Notes under the pieces: generated by a model
Databases searched by the model: none
Told to the model about the DNA's origin: nothing
What the model saw: only the letters and a program-made list of their open reading frames with translations
Part shown: positions 34,231 through 45,588 of the stretch, piece by piece
Position numbering within the stretch: the first letter of the stretch is position 1
How the letters are laid out: each line of letters opens with the position of its first letter
Made by a program: the position numbers and the translations under genes
From: Brachypodium distachyon
Lineage: Eukaryota; Streptophyta; Magnoliopsida; Poales; Poaceae
Length of the DNA: 64,000 nucleotides
Reading direction: 5' to 3'
Assembly: GCF_000005505.3 (NCBI RefSeq)
Contig: NC_016134.3
Coordinates: 11,018,624-11,082,623 of the forward strand

Positions 34231-37211
34231 TCCCAAATTCCTTCTATCTGCGGCGCGGTCTTTGGTTTTCTTCCCGTAGAAGACGACTCTTTCCCCTCTT
34301 GGAGGAGCCCTTGCTTGCCTTGCCGCCTGTCTCCCTCTTGTTTTTCCTACGCTTCAGGAAATTGGAACTGTCTGGTTTATGGGGGACTTGCATCCCAGAT
34401 GGGGCACTTGGACGGGGCTCCAACGGGGCCGATTGTGCTGCGGCTCTCCGAGGGACGGGTCTTGGTGCGGATGGCTTTGGGGCTTCGGGTTTGGGCGGCG
34501 ATGGAGGATTTTGGCCTGCATTGTCGTCACTGCACTCCGCAGCAGGTGAGAAGTCTTGTTCCGCAGGCTCGTAGTCCAAAGGACCGGGTGAGGCGCCAAG
34601 CGGCAACGGAGACGTCAGGCGCCGGGCGGGTGGAGACAGACCGAGGCGGGGTGACGGAGATGGAGACGGAGAAGGCTCCGTAGCGAGGACCACCAACCTC
34701 CTAGGCCAGATGAGGTAGGAGTTGACGTAATCCCTTAGGGTCGTCGCCTCTTCGTGCGGAGGATAAGGGACCGGTTCGTCCTCGAAGCCCTTGAGCACGG
34801 AGTCCACCTGCACCCTGACCATGTCGTTTCACAGGGTCACGTGGTGCACCACGGCTGTACGCGACATCAGCAACCCGCGCGCGCCCAGAGGATTCCCCAC
34901 CGTCGGCATGTGTAGCCGGCATTTGACGCCCTTCTGCGCATGACAAACATGGCAACATCATTAATAGATTGGAGCATGATAGTGGTATTTCACTATTTTT
35001 CGTAGTGCGGGAAGACGCTTACCGTGAGTTCTCGTTGGGTGGCCCAAGAGGGTCAACCTGGCACTCGGTGCGAGAGCATGAGGTGCTCTTATTGGGTAGC
35101 GGGGACGGATCCGGTGTGGGTGGGGTTGGTTGGATGGGCGCCGGCGGGAAAACATCGTGATCAATGAAGTTGTCGACGTCACGCTGGTCCCTTGCATGCC
35201 GCATGAGCTTCCTGAGCTCCTCCCTCGCCAACACCTGGATCTTCTCATCTAATTCTTCCGAGCTCTGTTCTTTGCTGGACGCCCTTCTGCGTTTGCGGGA
35301 ACCTTGCTCTTTCGCCATCTGCCTGCGAAAGGGTCCGGAACCGATACCTCGCATATGGCCCCTGTGCTCATTTCGTTGCAGAGCGTAGCTGATGGCATCA
35401 TCCCACTGTTGGTTGACAGACGAGTGGGAGCCATCCGACTCCCACTCTGCCATTGCACCCTGTATATAAAAAACAACATGCTCGATGTTAATCTTATATG
35501 TGAGTATAAGAAGCCCAACCGATAAAAGAAGATGTCAGGACGAGGCCTTACGAGTGCAGCCTCTTGCTTCTCTGACATAGGCTCTAGGCCCGCCCACTGA
35601 TTTGCGGTCATGGACGACCGCAGCCATTTGCTGGAGCACTCACCGCGAAGCAAAGTTGGGACCCTCGGCTGTATACCGGCTTGGTCCAATGCGGGTCCTC
35701 CTTCGCCCACACCTTCTCCTTTCCGGAGCGTCCACGACTGCCGAGGCGGTGGTCGAAGGGTCTTTTCTCACGAAGCTCCTTGTACCATTTTCGGCTGGCC
35801 TTGAATTCATCTGACCTGACCCACGCCTTGAACCTCTCCCAGTCCTCCTCCGAGATCCCCTTCCCGTGCTTGTTAACCACTGTCTTCCAGTCTTTGCCGA
35901 TGAGTTTTCTGCAGTTATATTGCCACGTGCTCTGGCCCTTCCTCATGACTTGGTGCATCCGCCACTCCAACCATCTCCTGATCTCCTCATTGGCAGGCAC
36001 GACGCTTCCATGCCGCCTCGTAACAGTCCTGCTTCACATCTTTCGGGACGTCGCTCCATCTTTGATAGATCCAAACGCGTACCCGTACGATGGCGTTGCA
36101 TGGGTTCGAGAATCTTTCTGCAGCCTCCATCGGTTCCTCCGGATAGCTTTCTTTATTTAGCTTGGTGACGACACATGACTCAGTCGGCACCTTGTTCGCC
36201 CCCGCTTGGACTTCGAGTGAGTAGTCGACTCCGTAGCTTGAGACGTCGCACCCTAGGCTTCTTCCTCGTTAGCTGCTCCTTCTTCGCCGTGCTTGAAGCC
36301 ATCGCTCATGGCAATTTCCGAGCCTGAGGAAGATGCCCCGCTTCTTCTTCGATTTCTCTCTCCACAACTGGCGGCTGCTCAGGCACCTCTTCAACGCGCG
36401 AGCCTGAGGTTCCTATCCAACACTTATAAAAGTAATTTAAAAACACAGAAAAATTCGGCATGACCTATGCTGTAAATCAAGAAAATTTCAGCATGACCAT
36501 TGCTGTAAAACAACAAATAAGTCTACCCGAATTTTATACCAGCATAAAACAAAACTCCCACCCACATATACCCCCTCAGCACGATGGCCGAACCCTTCTC
36601 AACGACCTGGCACGATGGCCGGGCCCACATTCCTCATATCAACCGACACGATGGTCGGGATCACATGCACCAATAACAACACCAACAACAACATATTTAT
36701 CAAATAAGCATCAAATTAGCTTAAGCATCAGCAACTTAACCTAACTAGCAGCAACATATAGTAATAAGTGAACAGAAATAACCACTTATAAGTTATATAA
36801 CAAAAAATTAATCAATTAACTAAACTAACAGCAAATTAACCCTAAACAACAAATTAACCCTAAGATTCAAATTAACCCTAAGATTCAAACCCTCAGATAA
36901 AAAAACTTACCTCGGCAGTGGTAATGACGGCCGGCGGCGGTGTCGACGGCCGGGGTCGGGGCCGGGGACAGGGACAGGGCCGGCGCCGGCGCGGGGACCG
37001 GGGCGGAGACGGCCGGGGTCGGGGCCGGGGCGGCCGGGGGAGGCGGCGGCGTCGAGGCGGCCCGGTCGTGCCCCCGACGATGCGGGCCAGGCGGCGGCAA
37101 GGCGGGGCCGCCGGATCCGGATCCGGCGGCCGGCGGCGGGGCCTGCGAGGCGAGGGGCTTCCCGCTCCTCGTCGTCCGTTGCAACCCCTCGCTACGGTCC
37201 TTCGAAGACAT
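34231..37211 (-). pseudogene. CACTA second ORF, plant En/Spm transposase_24-like, N-terminal part
   Basis: The likely start is MSSKDRSEGLQRTTRSGKPL at 37211, followed by a low-complexity Pro/Ala stretch and a good donor (GAG|GTAAGT) at about 36911. Later minus-strand segments read MPTESCVVTKLNKESYPEEP (36190 on), IYQRWSDVPKDVKQDCYEAA and KLIGKDWKTVVNKHG with EEDWERFKAWVRSDEFKASR (35950-35800). This is the pattern of PF03004 (plant Ptta/En/Spm transposase). Further exons at 35453-35019 and 34822-34244 are charged and Pro-rich. The exons are not all in one consistent frame as far as I can trace, so it is called a pseudogene, though introns could explain part of this. Confidence 0.6.
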
Positions 37212-37309
37212 GGCGGCGGCGGCTAGGGTTAGGAGTGAGCGCTGTTGGTTTAGGAAAGACGCGCATCTCGCATACGGAATTTTCGCAAAGTCTCGCCGTG
37301 TAATATATA

Positions 37310-38110
37310 TAGGGAACATCACCAGTGGCGGGTATTTCGTAGATAGCCGCCACTGGCGACCCTTCCTAGGGTTATTGATAGAGGAGACCACCGGTGGCTG
37401 GTATTTCCGGATACCCGCCATTGGTGACCCACCAGTGGCGGGCATATGAAAAACCCGCCACTGGTAATTGGAACAGCAGTGAGGGTTCACCACTTGCCTG
37501 TCCCACGCACCAGTGGCGGTGATATTGTATATACCCGCCACTGGTTAATATTTTATATCTAGTATTATATTCATATTATATTATGTGTCTCTGTGAAAAT
37601 TATGGCACCTGTACTTTAAAGTGTATAATAATTATTTCTTGTCTCACTAAAGATTTCAATGCTGAATGCATTGCTGAAAATGAAATATTTATGCTTTTTC
37701 CATGTGGCTTCATTAGACTCAGAGGTGTTCCCATGCCAAGTTTCAGATCATTTTGATGAAAATTGAATTTTATGGAATTAAATTAGCACCAAAGCCACAC
37801 ATAATCACAGAAATTTGTATGAAATACTATGAATTAAGGTCTAAAACTTGTATTGGGAACGCAGAGAATATAATAGGATTATAATAGTGCATTCGGAAAT
37901 GATTACCCAGTGGCGGGTTTCATACAACTCACCGTCACTGGTGAGTTGGACCAGATTTAGGAAATCCCTAAGTCCTGTAGCATTCACCAGTGGCGGATTT
38001 CAGGGAAATCACCGCCACGGGTGCCCACTTCCGGTGGCGGGTTTCCCTGTAATCACCGCCACCGGTACCCCTTCCAGTGGCAGGTTTCAGGAAATCACCG
38101 CCGCTGGTGG
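37310..38110. repeat. Internal clusters of CACTA subterminal repeats
   Basis: Two clusters (37310-37545 and 37905-38110) of ACCAGTGGCGGGT-type units in both orientations flank 360 bases of AT-rich unique sequence. Subterminal repeats are expected only near element ends, so these probably mark two adjacent ends. Confidence 0.7.
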
Positions 38111-38149
38111 CCTTCTGCGGGCTGCCGTGCAAGGCGAGGTGGGAGTTTA

Positions 38150-38423
38150 GTCCCACCTCGCTAGTTTACAAGTGATTTGACCAGCATATAAGGCTTTCCT
38201 CCCTTCTCCCATCAGCTTCCGAATATTCCTCTCGCCTGTCTCCTGTGCTCCTTGCCTGGCCCGTTGGCCCGGTACCTGTACTGTTCTTTGTGGGCTCGGA
38301 TAACAGCCCCGTGGGCCCGGGTCTGCTCTGGCCTAGTAGGTAGTAGGCTGCTCCCGGGTTCGCCTGGCTGGTCCCGAACCCGAAACGCTCAGATGACCCG
38401 GTTGGGTTTAAAAACTTTTTTTT
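38150..38423 (+). promoter_or_regulatory. Plant snRNA-type promoter signature with downstream T8
   Basis: GTCCCACCTCG at 38150-38160 differs at one position from the plant upstream sequence element RTCCCACATCG. TATAAGG begins at 38187, leaving 26 bases between them, the spacing of plant pol III USE genes such as U6. A run of eight T at 38416-38423 could terminate a transcript of about 200 nt starting near 38218. The putative transcript is GC-rich and does not resemble U6, U3 or 7SL. The USE lies in an inverted repeat (GAGGTGGGA / TCCCACCTC). It may be chance or a repeat-family motif. Confidence 0.35.
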
Positions 38424-39593
38424 CACCTTTATAATGAAAATAACATGTAATAAGATTTAAAAGAAATCCATATCTCTTAATTGTTTTCGAAATCGAAACA
38501 AGCAAATAAAATATGCATTCACAGTAGAAAAATATTGCGAACAAATTTACGGCATTTGTTTTCAAATTTGAACAAATTAAGATTCGAACCTCGTTAGAAT
38601 TCAAATTATATTGAAAATCATCAACGAGCATAATTGATCAAAATTACACAAATAGTGAACTATTGGACAATCTTGTCTTTCTTCTTTGCTGTCTTCTTTT
38701 TCCTCTTATACGTTTGGACCTCATCGTGGCTGCTTCTGGCGTAGGCCCCGTCTTGTGTGGGTAATGTTGACTTCTTTCTTGTCTGGATCGTCCGTCTTGC
38801 CATCTCTTCTTCTTGCCTGGTTGTGGGATCGGGGAAACCTTCATAGTCTTGTTGTGAAGTTACTCCGTCGACCCCAACAATGCTCCTTTTACCTCTTGTC
38901 ATGACTACGCGGTTTTTCGCTATCAGGTCTTCTATGAAGAAGACTTGTTTGCATTTGGAAGCAAACTGCCATGGTTCAAGCAGTGCCGAGATCCTTTTGA
39001 CGTTCACCTGATGATGGGGAACCTGTTTTGGCAGAATCATTGTTGTGAACCTATGATCTTCATGCCTGACATCGCGTGCCCATCTGATGCGAAACATGGC
39101 GATGGTGGTGAAGGTGTAGTCAAGCTCCCAGATCTCTTCTACCACGCCGTAGTACGCTTCAGTCTGGCCTTCGCTGTCGGTCCCCGTCTCAGCTACGAGC
39201 ACTATACTGCTGTTTTGGTACGTACTCTTACGGTCTTGAGCCTTGGTGTAGTACGTATACCCATTCATTGCGTATGACTGGTATGTCACGACGTTGCGGT
39301 CGGGAAGCCGTGACAACTTCTGGACAATCTTCTCATCTTCATTCGCCGCAGCCCTCGGATACCAAAGATCCTTGAGCCACATGGCGAATGTAGAATTATG
39401 TTTTCGCTGGATCCAATCATCATTCATGTTAGGGTTGAGGTTTCGAAGTTCTTCGATGTGCATGTCAATGAACGGCTCGACCTCTGGCGTGAGTTGCAGC
39501 ACCATTGTGTGTGCTCTTATAAAGTCGTCCATTCTTTGGCGGGCATGCACATCAAGATCCTTCCGCCCAAGCCCACCTTCACCTTCTAGCTTC

Positions 39594-40391
39594 CACTACA
39601 ACACAAATGTCTTGTAGAGACATTTTCATTGAGGCAATATACTCTTTGTCTCTACCTAGAGACAATTTTGAGACAGAGTTTCATGTAGAGGCAGTCTATG
39701 AGGCGCTATGGATATTGTCTTAAATATAAAGACACTAGGTGAGACATTATGGTGTAGAGACATTTTTTGAGACATTTAATAGATTGTCACAAGACTCATG
39801 TAGAGACATGGTTTTGAGATACTTGATGAAATGACCTTACGGTATGGTTAGAGACACTATTTGAGACACATTTTATGTTGTGTAGAGACATTCTTAGCAA
39901 GTTTGAGACAGGTAGCAGACTACTCATAATAATTTCATTAGAAGTATATAAGCAAGAATTGGTATCAGGTTGAGATGGTTAGGTGAGTGTGTAGTTTTCC
40001 TTAAGGTCTTGAGTTCGAGGATTGGTTTCAACATGATTTTTTCTATGTATATTTTCTAGCACATGAGTATAGAGACACAATTTAATGTCTTTACAAAATG
40101 TCGCATTGAATGTAGAGACAATATAGTGTCTCTATGAAATGTCTAAAAAGTATAGAGACACAATGCAACGTCTTTACGAAATGTCGTATTGAACGTAAAG
40201 ACGGTATAGTGTCTCTATGCAATGTCTAAAACAATAGAGACGTTTAATTAGTGTCTCATCACACATAGCGACACTGTTTGTAATGGCAATTTTGTGGCAC
40301 TGTACCAAGTGTGTCTAAAGTTATGTAGAGACAATTATACTGTCTCTACGAACCAAAAATAATGTCTCTACAGGCTATTTCTCTTGTAGTA
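39594..40391. mobile_element. Non-autonomous CACTA element, 0.8 kb
   Basis: The left end is CACTACAACACAAATG and the right end, read inverted, is TACTACAAGAGAAATAGC, so only the first base of the canonical CACTA has changed there. About fifteen copies of TGTAGAGACA-type words in both orientations form the subterminal repeats. Flanks are TTC (39591-39593) and TTA (40392-40394), a 3-bp target duplication with one change. Removing the element plus one triplet rejoins the transposase reading frame, which confirms the boundaries. There is no coding sequence. Confidence 0.85.
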
Positions 40392-42864
40392 TTAACCTTA
40401 TGTCATGATTCGGGGACCCCTATGGGTTTGCGGTCCGCCAACCAATCAGTGCAGAACTCAACGCACTCTTCTGCATGATAGCCTTCCATGATACTTCCTT
40501 CGGGACGACATCTGTTACGAACATATCGCTTCAGCACCCGTTGTATCGTTTGGGCCCAAACATGTTGTGCAGGAACGATGGCCCTAACAACAAGATCTCA
40601 TCGGCGACGTGGACCATCAGATGGACCATAATGTCGAAGAACATTGGGGGAAAGAACATCTCACATTTGCACAATATCTGTATCATTGCATCCCTCAGTT
40701 GCAGGCAACTGTCCACCGTGATGGACTTCTGGCCGATCGTGTCGAAGAAGTCACAGAGCTTCATGACCGTCTCTCTCACCCATGGCTCCATGCAGCCTCT
40801 TATTGCAACCGGAAGTAGCTGTGTGAGAATCACATGGCAGTCATGAGACTTCATGCCAACCAGCTTGTGGCTCTTCATGTCAACGAGTTTCTTGATGCTG
40901 GATGAGTAGTTCGATGGAACTTTGATGCCATGGAGACACTCGCACATTCTATGCAGCTCGGCTTTGCTCAGACTGTAACACGCAGGTTTGCATTGCGTAT
41001 ATATCGTGCATTCACCATCCTTGTTTTCCTGCAGCGCCTCTTCCTCTATCGGCCACAGCTTCTCCCTTATCACCATCCACTGCAGGTCCTTCCGTGCCTT
41101 TGGTCCATCTTTTGACTTGTCCGCGTGGTGCATCATCAAGCCCAACAGGCTGTCGCACACGTTCTTCTCGACATGCATGACGTCTATGGTGTGACGGCTC
41201 TGTAAGAACCTCCGGTATGGCATGTAACATCCCAAAATTTCAAACTTTTACATGTGCATTGCACCCATGAGCATCATGCCACAATTGCATATTTGAATTC
41301 AAATTTGAATCTCAAAAGGCTTTAAAAGACTTTGTTTAGACCCATTTAAGCTTTGGTTTGTCAAACCAATAGGGTTTATGTGTAAAAGGGGTTTGTTGCA
41401 TATATAAGCTATCCCACAATTTTTGGATAATTATTTGGAGTTGAAAAAGTATTTTATTTAAATAGACATATAGCCCTAAAGGCATTTATAGGGCAAATGT
41501 ATTTTTATATATTTTATTTTGAGGGGAAACTACTCTCAAAAGTTGAATCATGGTAAAGCATGATTTTACAAATTTCTGGAATTTATTTGGACCAATTTGG
41601 AGCTCAAAATCAAAAGATATCAAGGAAATAAGAAAAACAGAAAAAGAAAAGGCTAAAGAAAAAAAAATAGAACGGACCGACCCACTGGGCCGGCCCGCTA
41701 AGCCACGAACCGGCCGAACCGGTCGTCTGACCGCGCCCGAACCAGACCGGTCCGCGCGCGCGCGCTCGCTGCCGCCGACCCGGGGGACCCACGCGTCAGG
41801 GTCTTCGTCCCCAATGGAAAGCCGCCGCAATCACCGCGCCGCCTTCCTTCTTCGCCGCCGCGCCGTCTCCGCCGCGGATTCCGACCTTCCCAATCTTCGC
41901 CGCTCGCGTCCGTTTAAAGCACGAGCACCCCTCTTCTTTTTCCCTCTTCTCGCCCTCGCTCGCATGCGCCCACGCTGCCGGGATTTCTCGCCGTAGCTCC
42001 GTCGCCCGCGCCGCCGTCCCGAGCTCCCCGCCGACGAACCGGTACGGCATCGACGCCATCTTCCCCCCTATTTGCTTCCTCTCTCCCTCGCGGTCAAGAT
42101 GACGCGCTCCTTTTTCTTTTGCGTGCACTGCAGCTTCCCCAACGACCCGAGCTGAAGCTCCGCCGCTCGTCGCCGACCGCCGAAGTGCTCGCTTCGTCCT
42201 AGGCGAGGCGTCCGACCGCCCCGCGCCGCGCCGACCGCCCCACCGGCATCGCCGCCCTGCGCCGCCCTCGCCCATCGTTTCCCCGAACCGCCTGCATCGC
42301 CAAAACGCCCCCGCGCCGCCCTGCCCGTGCCGCGCCGCCGCCGCAGCCGTCGCCGGAACCCTAGACCTCGCCGGTGAGCTCCTTGATCAATTTCGTCCGT
42401 CCATTTCTTCTCAACGGTGTAGATTAGATCTATTTTTATTCACTTAACCGAACCGGTACCGACGAATAAGAACACGACACGTGGCATCTATTTTATAAAA
42501 TGAAAATCTAATTTTAATTCCCCAGAATAATTAAATGGCCTTTTTGCAGAAAAGCCCATGTTATTTCAAATGATCATAACTTTAAATTTGTTTGGCCAAA
42601 TTTAATGATCCACACCTTTTTAGAATCCTTAGGAAATATGTAATCTTTTGGCACTGCACAATTTCAAATTTGAAACTTTGAATCACATTAAAATTACAGA
42701 ATAGTGTTTAATACCATTTATTTCATAACTAATTATTTAGAAGTCCTTTTTGAATGAAACCAGTGCCCAAAATTTTGCTTTAATATTCTCTGTCCATTGG
42801 GATAGCGAGATAAATATTTTGAATTAGTTTGTTTGGCTGATGCCAATAAAACCTCATTTAGGGT

Positions 42865-43889
42865 TGTCGCACCCGTGGCACCCGGGGTACCACCGCTGCG
42901 CGACGCGTGGCCCCCTCCCCCGGGTTCTCGGGAAGGTCTAATCCCGGGGAGCGCCAACGAGCTTCCCGGCAAGCTACCAGCCCGAAAGGGCTGGCGGGGT
43001 TTCTGGGAATATTCCCGCTTAGGCACCTCCCGGGAAGCTGCTTCCCGGGAGGAGGTTCCCGGGTGCGCTGGGCCTGGGTGCTTCCTGGGCCGACTTGCGG
43101 GGACTGGGGGTTCCCGGACGCGTGCCCCCGCCTCGGGTCGTGGGGCCCACTAGACAGCGCCACGCAGGCGCGTGACGGGCGCGGAACGCGCGGTCCCACC
43201 GAGGCAAGGAGTAAGGCACGTGGCTCAGTAAACGAGCCAACCGACGGGTAGTTACCCGTCTGATCCAAGGAAAAGTGGTTGTCCAATCCTACCCTAGGGT
43301 CCTAGGCCCCTAGCAGCGGAGGTGGCACCCATGCATGCCACCAGCTCACCAGGGAGAGTTGCGGGCCTCTCCGTTGGACACTTGTAGCACATGCACCGTG
43401 GCACATGTGGCTTCCCCTTGTGTATAAAAGGAGGACCCATGCGAACGGTCAAGGGGGTTAGAGGGTTGACGGGTCAGATAGTTGGAGAGGTTGGTCAGTT
43501 GGTCAGTTAGTTGGTTCGGACGGAGCTCGCTCAATAGATGCTTACTGGCTCCAGTAGGTAGCCAGCAGAGAGTGTTGAGGAGTGCCTAGCCACTAAGAGA
43601 AAGCCCGGGAGCTTGCCCGGCAATCTGTAAACATTTGATCCGTAATCAATATCAGCTCAGACAGGCAGGACGTAGGGTTTTACACCTCCGGGTGGCCCGA
43701 ACCTGGGTAAAAAATGTGCGTGCGTCTGTTCTTGGACTAGCGCGGACCCCTAGCACTTTGCCTCGCCGGCCCCGTAGGGCCTCATCGCCCGTGCCGGCGA
43801 TCATCTGGTCCCCACCCCAGACACCCCTACCGAACCTAAAAGGGGGACGTGGCTGCACGCCCCCGGTGTCGGAGCACCGAGCGACGACA
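42865..43889 (+). mobile_element. Solo LTR, 1.0 kb, nested inside the larger solo LTR
   Basis: The insertion begins TGTCGCACCC and ends GCGACGACA, with AGGGT on both sides (42860-42864 and 43890-43894). It has a promoter-like TATAAAAGGAGG at about 43423. Near its 3' end is a block (GACGTAGGGTTTTACACCTC, CCGAACCTGGGTAAA) typical of the R-U5 region of many grass LTRs. There is no internal domain. Confidence 0.9.
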
Positions 43890-45571
43890 AGGGTTTGAAC
43901 CTTAGCCTTTGCCTTTTTTTTAAAACCCTAGTGCACTTGTTTTAAATATTTATGCTTAAGATCAGTAGATCACCGGAATAAAATAAACCCAATCATGTCA
44001 CATGTTTGCATCGCATCATGGCATACATTTTTTGTCATGTTTGAATTGTGTGTTTATGTGGGTGTGTGTTTGTTTGATTGTATAGTATTCTCGGAGAGCA
44101 AACCTTGCAATTGTGACGAGTGTTTGAACTCCAACTACTATCAAGGCAAGTTCACTTTGATCATATCCTATTACTGTTTCTTTTTAAAATACTTATGCAT
44201 TAGAGTTGTTTGTAGAAATGCATTGATAGAACTATTACTCGTACTTATGCTAGCTATGATTGACCTACTAGCTATAGGGTTACCTTTGCCATGAATCCTC
44301 CACCAATAGCCATCGTGATTAGTATTGCTTAGCCATGCTATGTTAGTAAACGTGGGAGGAAATCTCAATCACTGTGAAATGATGATGTGGAGTAATTTTG
44401 GAAACTCGGCAAAACAACCCTAATGAACCACCCTGGGTGGACTGCTTTGAGTATTCGAGATGTTATGCGAGGTCCATTTCTGTGGGTCCCTCTGAGTCGA
44501 GTCTCCGTGGATTCGGAGATGGATCGTCCATGGACGTCTCTTCCGTGGATTCGGAGAGCGCTTGCGTCGCAAATGTGGAATGCCACCTAGGGTATCAGAG
44601 ACTGGACTAGTTTCCTGTTTAGTAGCTTCCAGTACAACCACAAGCTAAATGGGCTCTGGCTGGATGGAGTAAGAAATGTGAACCCAGATCCGAGGGATTG
44701 TACTGAGGTAGTTGTGTAGGTGGGAGCACGGGTCCCTCAGGTGGTCTGGGTGAACATGTTCTGAAAATTCTTGAAGTCGATGCCGTTGCTACTCCCCCGG
44801 GAGGACAGTAAGGGATTAACACGTCGATTTCTTGTTGGGAATGTGTACAACCTCTCGAGAGTGTCAAACTAAGTACTTAGCCGTGTCCCCGGTTACGGAC
44901 AATTATGAGCAACTAGATATTGGGGCTGTAAGGAAGGTCTCACTCATTCCAACTTCTTAAATAAAATGAATGGTTTGAACATGGTAGGGGCACTTGATGT
45001 TTCTACTCAATGTGCTCTAGGTTAATAGGAGCATGGGTGTTTCTACCCCGTGTCCATTAGTTAACAATATTGTAACATTCTTTTGTAGTAAGATAAACTA
45101 TGTTTTGCTACCACGCCATAAAGCCTGAACCCCACTATACCTCAATTGCATATACTTGGTAGGATCTGTTATAACTTCCAGGTGAACTTGCCAATACATT
45201 CAAATGTATTGACCACGTAATGGCTGCAATTAATAATGCAGGTGAATCTAACGAAGAGTGAGGTTCGTCGATATTCTTTGGCTCATGTGCTTACATTCCA
45301 ACATGCTCTCTCCTCTGGGAATAGATGAGGCCTTTTTGCTCTACCTTTCCGCTGCAGCTTATGATACAATGTTATCATGGTTTTGAACATTATTTGTTTA
45401 TGCTGGCCTAAGAGGTCATGGAAGTTTGTAAGTACAATTTAAGTTCTGGATGATACGATGTAATAAAGTACTTTTAACCTTTGTATCTTGGTATTACATC
45501 TTGAACTGTGTGTGCTAGTGAGTCGATCCAGAGACTAGCACAGATAAGCACAGAGATCGAACCCTTGTGAA

Positions 45572-45588
45572 GGGGGGGGGGGGGGGGG
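45572..45588 (+). repeat. 17-base G run
   Basis: An uninterrupted run of 17 G lies nine bases before the end of the solo LTR. Its length is likely to vary and is sensitive to sequencing error. Confidence 0.9.

Noticed and set aside
36918..37449. Plus-strand Gly/Arg/Ala-rich frames
   Set aside because: Shadows of the minus-strand second ORF start (MSSKDRSEG) and of subterminal repeats.
38218..38420. U6, U3 or 7SL gene after the USE/TATA signature
   Set aside because: The downstream sequence does not match the conserved starts or boxes of these RNAs; only the promoter-like layout is kept as a finding.
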